26,585 nucleotides of DNA from Acidobacteriota bacterium (lineage in GTDB: Bacteria > Acidobacteriota > Terriglobia > Acidiferrales > UBA7541). A program made the translations under genes and the position numbers. Below, one piece after another: positions 23,483 to 26,585 of this stretch; the stretch's first letter is position 1, and each line of letters opens with the position of its first letter. The stretch covers positions 7,860 through 34,444 of the forward strand of contig PKWH01000239.1 in the NCBI GenBank assembly GCA_003131985.1, written 5' to 3'. Under the pieces are notes generated by a model. The model was given only the letters and a program-made list of their open reading frames with translations. It was not told the DNA's origin and searched no databases.

Positions 23483-24235
23483 CTAGAGGTCCCGCCCCTG
23501 CGAATCTTCCATTTTTGCAATCTCGAAGGTAGTCTGAATCTTCGCTTTTGAGGGGACGCATACGAAATCTAAATACTTTTCGTCGGATCCCACAGTTGCC
23601 TCTCCACTATCGGTTTTTTCGGGGAAAACAAACACGACGCCGATGATTTTTTTCCCGTCTGGACTGTGTTGAATGGCTGCCTTGAGCGGGAATATCTTTT
23701 GCTTTGCCCTTTTTCCGGAGATGAACGTAGTCGTTTGCAACGTCTTCTCATCCGTTGAGTCAAATGGCGTCATGTCGCGGCCTCCCACAAATACCTGGTA
23801 TACGCCCAAAGGCTGCGCCAGCTGCTTTTCTGCATCTTCTGGTTTCATTTGACCTTCGAGAACGGCATTTCGGTATCCGGCTTCACGGATCGTCCGCGCA
23901 GAAGCCCACCGAACCACGAAAGTGGCCTTCCCGCGAGCGCTCGGATCATCGCCCGCGCCTGCGCTGCCTTGGCCTGTCTTCAGCGCCATCCCTCCATCGT
24001 CCGACATTTCATACTTGATGCCCGTCTTCCAAGTGGCATCGACTTGTAGAGTCTTGCACCATGGTGAATCCGTAAAAATCTTCCTGATGTCGTTGGCGTC
24101 CCATTTTTGGTACGGTTTGGTCTTCCACGGGTCTCCCCCAGCCCACGCTACGGCAGCCAAAACCAATAGAACGAGTGCCCTCGTAACGAATTTCAGCGTG
24201 TTTACACGCAAGGAACCTCTTTCTTGATAATTCAT
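23483..24235 (-). CDS. secreted protein of unrecognised family
   Basis: A 250-residue protein. The start is well supported by AGGAG 4 nt before the ATG. Residues 13-32 form a signal peptide or anchor (LKFVTRALVLLVLAAVAWAG), giving a mature protein from about residue 33 that begins GDPWKTKPYQKWDANDIRKI and then FTDSPW. This WxxxDI..I...SPW pattern at the mature N-terminus looks familiar from secreted acidobacterial proteins, often found as lineage-specific paralogues, but I cannot name the family. The middle holds a helical stretch (EGQMKPEDAEKQLAQPLG) and the rest looks like beta-strands. One Cys is near residue 60 and one near the end (FVCVPSK). No catalytic motif is visible. It is transcribed alone, tail to tail with the sigma fragment across the tRNA gene and divergent to the glycosyltransferase. 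No function is assigned. Confidence 0.75.
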   Translation of the reverse strand: MNYQERGSLRVNTLKFVTRALVLLVLAAVAWAGGDPWKTKPYQKWDANDIRKIFTDSPWCKTLQVDATWKTGIKYEMSDDGGMALKTGQGSAGAGDDPSARGKATFVVRWASARTIREAGYRNAVLEGQMKPEDAEKQLAQPLGVYQVFVGGRDMTPFDSTDEKTLQTTTFISGKRAKQKIFPLKAAIQHSPDGKKIIGVVFVFPEKTDSGEATVGSDEKYLDFVCVPSKAKIQTTFEIAKMEDSQGRDL

Positions 24236-24401
24236 AAGTCTCCTGGCTAGCTTCGTCTCTTAGTCGCCGATGAATTCGATTCCTGACATAATCCTCTGAA
24301 CCTCTAATCGGATCTTAGCAAAAATCAATGCGAGGCTGAAACCATTGCTGTACAGTTTTCGGACCGTTTCATGTAAATTGACTTTAGCTCACCGAAAATC
24401 G

Positions 24402-25940
24402 ATGCTCGCCGGAACTACTCCTACAACGCGTCGTGTTAATTTCTCAGCAAACCATTCGAGCGAGGCTCCCACAACCTTTCGCTATTTGCCCTACAAGCAT
24501 CTGATCGCCGCGCTGTTGCTAGGCTTCGCCTTGCGGCTATTTTTCATCGTCTATTTTCCCTTCTATGCAGGCGACACAAAATTTTATGACGAACTCGCGC
24601 GTAACTGGCTGGACCACAGAGTATACGGACTCTTTATTCATGGGCAGCTGGCTCCGGTGGATATGCGCATGCCGGGCTACCCCGCGTTTCTAGCCGGCGC
24701 CTACGCCGTATTCGGACGATCAAGTAGGGCCGTTATGCTTTTTCAAGCATGTATCGACTTGACGGCTTGCGTCTTGACCGCCATGATCGCCGCCCGCATC
24801 GCACCCGTTCCAAGCAAAACTCGTGTAGCGACTATTGCCTTGTGGTTGGCTGCACTTTGCCCATTCACAGCGAATTACAGTGCAGTCGTTTTAACCGAGA
24901 TTCTGGCAACTTTTCTCACAACATTGGCAGTGTTGACTTTCGTGACGGCTCTCGGCAGGGCGTCCACCGATTTTTCAAATCAGACCCCTGATAGCAGGAC
25001 ATTGCTCTCCGAGGCGGCGTGGTGGCTTCTAACCGGAATGCTGGTCGGAATTGGCACCTTGGTGCGGCCGGAGACGCCGCTTTTATTGCTGGCGGCCGGA
25101 TCCGTACTCGCCGTTTACTGGCGGCGTCGCAAGAACTGGTCCAAATTATTTTTAGCCATCGCCTGTATGTCGGCGGGTTTGATTCTTCCTTTGGCGCCCT
25201 GGGCTGCACGCAATGCGAGAACGATGGGCCGAGTGGAATTTCTTGCGCCGCGTTACGCAGAAACCTATGGGGACTTTATACCTCGGGGCTTTTATGCCTG
25301 GACCGGAACCTGGGTGGTTCGATTTAGCGACGCCTACCGTATCACTTGGAAGCTCGGAAAGGAGCCGATTCAGGTCGCGGAATTGCCCGCAACCGCATTC
25401 GATTCGACTGCTGAACGCGCTCACGTGGCGGCTCTGCTTGACCGCTACAACAGTAATCTGCAGATGACCCCCGTTCTCGATCGCGAATTTGCCGTTCTTG
25501 CGCGGGAGCGGAGCGCGCGCCGGCCCATCAGGACATACATTGCTATCCCATTAGCCCGGATGTGGACGATGTGGTTTACGCCGCGCATAGCATTGCTTCC
25601 GTACTCGGGAAAGTTATGGCCGCCCGGGGAACAGTGGCGAAGTAATCGCACAGACTTCGGCGTGACATTGGGTTTCGGAGTTTTGAACTTTATGTATTTC
25701 GGCATGGCAATGGTCGGTGCATGGCGTTTCCGCAAACAACCTGCAATTGCGTTCCTGGTTAGTTTCGTCGTGGTTCGCACACTTTTCCTCACACAGTTGC
25801 CAACAGTCGAGCCTCGCTACGTCATCGTTTGTTACCCGGTGATATTAGCTCTGGGCGCGCTCGCATGGTCGCTCCCTCGACCGCAAGATTCATTGGCTAT
25901 TGATTTCACGCCGCAGATTACCCAAGTGCTGCATCCCTGA
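24402..25940 (+). CDS. polytopic membrane glycosyltransferase-like protein (GT-C / PMT-ArnT type)
   Basis: A 512-residue protein from the chosen ATG. A TTG 57 nt upstream (24345, with GAGG 9 nt before it) is an alternative, and neither start is fully convincing. The first membrane helix is at about 32-51. It is followed by an external loop with FYAGDTKFYDELARNW, where the Asp of GDT occupies the place of the catalytic acidic residue in GT-C enzymes, and then MRMPGYPAFLAG, a typical RxPGYP-like loop motif. Around ten further helices follow. GT-C enzymes transfer sugars from polyprenyl-phosphate donors to lipid or protein on the outer face of the membrane. The hydrophilic loop at about 290-390 (from FLAPRYAETYGDFIPRG) is extracytoplasmic by prediction. 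No partner glycan genes are adjacent, so donor and acceptor are unknown. Membership in the family is likely; the precise activity is not shown. Confidence 0.8.
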   Translation: MLAGTTPTTRRVNFSANHSSEAPTTFRYLPYKHLIAALLLGFALRLFFIVYFPFYAGDTKFYDELARNWLDHRVYGLFIHGQLAPVDMRMPGYPAFLAGAYAVFGRSSRAVMLFQACIDLTACVLTAMIAARIAPVPSKTRVATIALWLAALCPFTANYSAVVLTEILATFLTTLAVLTFVTALGRASTDFSNQTPDSRTLLSEAAWWLLTGMLVGIGTLVRPETPLLLLAAGSVLAVYWRRRKNWSKLFLAIACMSAGLILPLAPWAARNARTMGRVEFLAPRYAETYGDFIPRGFYAWTGTWVVRFSDAYRITWKLGKEPIQVAELPATAFDSTAERAHVAALLDRYNSNLQMTPVLDREFAVLARERSARRPIRTYIAIPLARMWTMWFTPRIALLPYSGKLWPPGEQWRSNRTDFGVTLGFGVLNFMYFGMAMVGAWRFRKQPAIAFLVSFVVVRTLFLTQLPTVEPRYVIVCYPVILALGALAWSLPRPQDSLAIDFTPQITQVLHP

Positions 25941-25972
25941 CGCGAGTCCAGGATTCCCTTGCGAGATGGTTG

Positions 25973-25981
25973 TGATACGAT
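25973..25981 (+). promoter_or_regulatory. candidate extended -10 promoter
   Basis: TGATACGAT is an extended -10 (TG-n-TACGAT) with no clear -35. It would start transcription near 25988, about 54 nt before the PCYCGC-type gene. Confidence 0.3.
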
Positions 25982-26041
25982 TTACACAGCAATGCGGCCT
26001 GCACTGGCGCTGAAATTCCCGTGCGGGCATAGGGAGTGCGG

Positions 26042-26530
26042 ATGATGCGAAATATAATCCTTGTCGCGACGATATCTTTGATTGCGCTAGCCGGGTTCGG
26101 CGTTGGCTTCGTGCATGCGCAAAACGCTTCCGCTCAGTCGGGCCAGACCAGCGCTGTGAACAAGGAGAGCGTTGTCCCCGCATACCACGCCAGCCGTCCT
26201 ACTGGACCTTTGCCCGAGACGCTCGATCCCGCCCAGTTCACCGATATCCAGACTCAGAATATTTATGCGTTGGCCGCTAAGGTTAAGAGCATCCTTTACC
26301 AGCAGCCCTGCTATTGCCATTGTGACAAAGATATAGGACATACAAGTCTCTTGAGCTGCTATACCGACCGGCATGCGTCCGTATGCGCCTTGTGCCAAAA
26401 AGAGGCTGTTCTCACGTACACAGAATCTCAAAAGGGCAAGACGGCCGCGCAGATTCGCAAGGACATCATGGATGGGAAATGGAAGGATGTAGACCTGTCA
26501 AAATACGAAACTCCGGGGTCTTCCAACTAA
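26042..26530 (+). CDS. PCYCGC-motif exported cysteine protein (PCYCHC variant)
   Basis: A 162-residue protein. The ATG at 26042 has AGGGAG 5 nt upstream; a GTG at 26036 and an ATG at 26045 are in frame but less well placed. The signal peptide is at 1-26 (MMRNIILVATISLIALAGFG, cleavage near VHA-Q). The core is PCYCHC at 89-94, then GHTSLLSCYTDRHASVCALC: six cysteines (90, 92, 94, 106, 115, 118) plus His100. This matches the PCYCGC family, usually lipoproteins or secreted proteins of about 150-170 residues, except that the Gly of CYCGC is His here and no lipobox is visible. The cysteine-histidine set suggests a metal or redox role, but no activity is established for the family as far as I know. 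The C-terminus (KTAAQIRKDIMDGKWKDVDL) is helical. It stands 101 bp after the glycosyltransferase gene with a candidate promoter of its own. Confidence 0.82.
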   Translation: MMRNIILVATISLIALAGFGVGFVHAQNASAQSGQTSAVNKESVVPAYHASRPTGPLPETLDPAQFTDIQTQNIYALAAKVKSILYQQPCYCHCDKDIGHTSLLSCYTDRHASVCALCQKEAVLTYTESQKGKTAAQIRKDIMDGKWKDVDLSKYETPGSSN

Positions 26531-26585
26531 TCGATTTGTGTTCGTCCTTAGTGGCGGAACTAGTGAACGGGATGGGAAGCCGGTC

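Noticed and set aside
1..26585. CRISPR arrays, toxin-antitoxin pairs, phage genes, restriction systems
   Set aside because: No spaced direct repeats, cas-like proteins, phage structural genes or methylase/nuclease pairs were found on either strand.

Overview
The window looks like a chromosomal segment of an Acidobacteriota (Terriglobia-type) genome. This rests on gene content rather than a marker gene: a very long Oar-like TonB-dependent receptor with an N-terminal carboxypeptidase-regulatory domain, a zinc-ribbon/Ser-Thr kinase/TPR giant, a PCYCGC-type secreted cysteine protein, a 33-residue membrane peptide ending in RYIKI..M, and secreted propeller/ASH proteins, all at moderately high GC. 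Intergenic gaps are long and several genes are broken.

Layout. 1-1009: a nickel regulator (nikR) with a long palindromic upstream region, then a tiny membrane-protein gene. 1030-1718: a decayed IS30-family element. 1854-3062: 6-phosphofructokinase with active-site residues of the pyrophosphate-dependent type. 3226-14424: a beta-glucoside uptake and hydrolysis locus. On the minus strand it has a TonB-dependent receptor, a PA14-containing GH3 beta-glucosidase and a GlcP/FHS-type sugar transporter. A LacI-family regulator is divergent to the receptor, and a GH1 enzyme carrying a Tat-like signal converges on the regulator. 15274-17241: a secreted beta-propeller/ASH protein closed by a strong terminator shared with the convergent kinase-TPR gene (17308-20904). 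21129-23204: gene debris, made of a second IS30 remnant, a porin missing its 5' part, and an ECF sigma factor missing its N-terminus fused to it head to head. 23258-23347: tRNA-Ser(UGA). 23483-26530: an unrecognised secreted protein, a GT-C glycosyltransferase-like membrane protein, and the PCYCGC-type protein.

How the parts fit (inference). The receptor would import beta-linked oligosaccharides across the outer membrane. The GH3 and GH1 enzymes would act on them outside the cytoplasm, and the FHS transporter would bring in the monosaccharide. The LacI regulator is the obvious candidate controller.

Points most worth a second look: the GTGTTAC-N17-GTAACAC palindrome upstream of nikR; the GH1 enzyme whose catalytic acid/base NEP motif reads NMP; the sigma/porin head-to-head junction; the two related IS30 remnants whose best-preserved ends face each other across about 19.4 kb; and a 116-bp imperfect palindrome upstream of the GH1 gene. 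I saw no CRISPR array, prophage or classical defence system.
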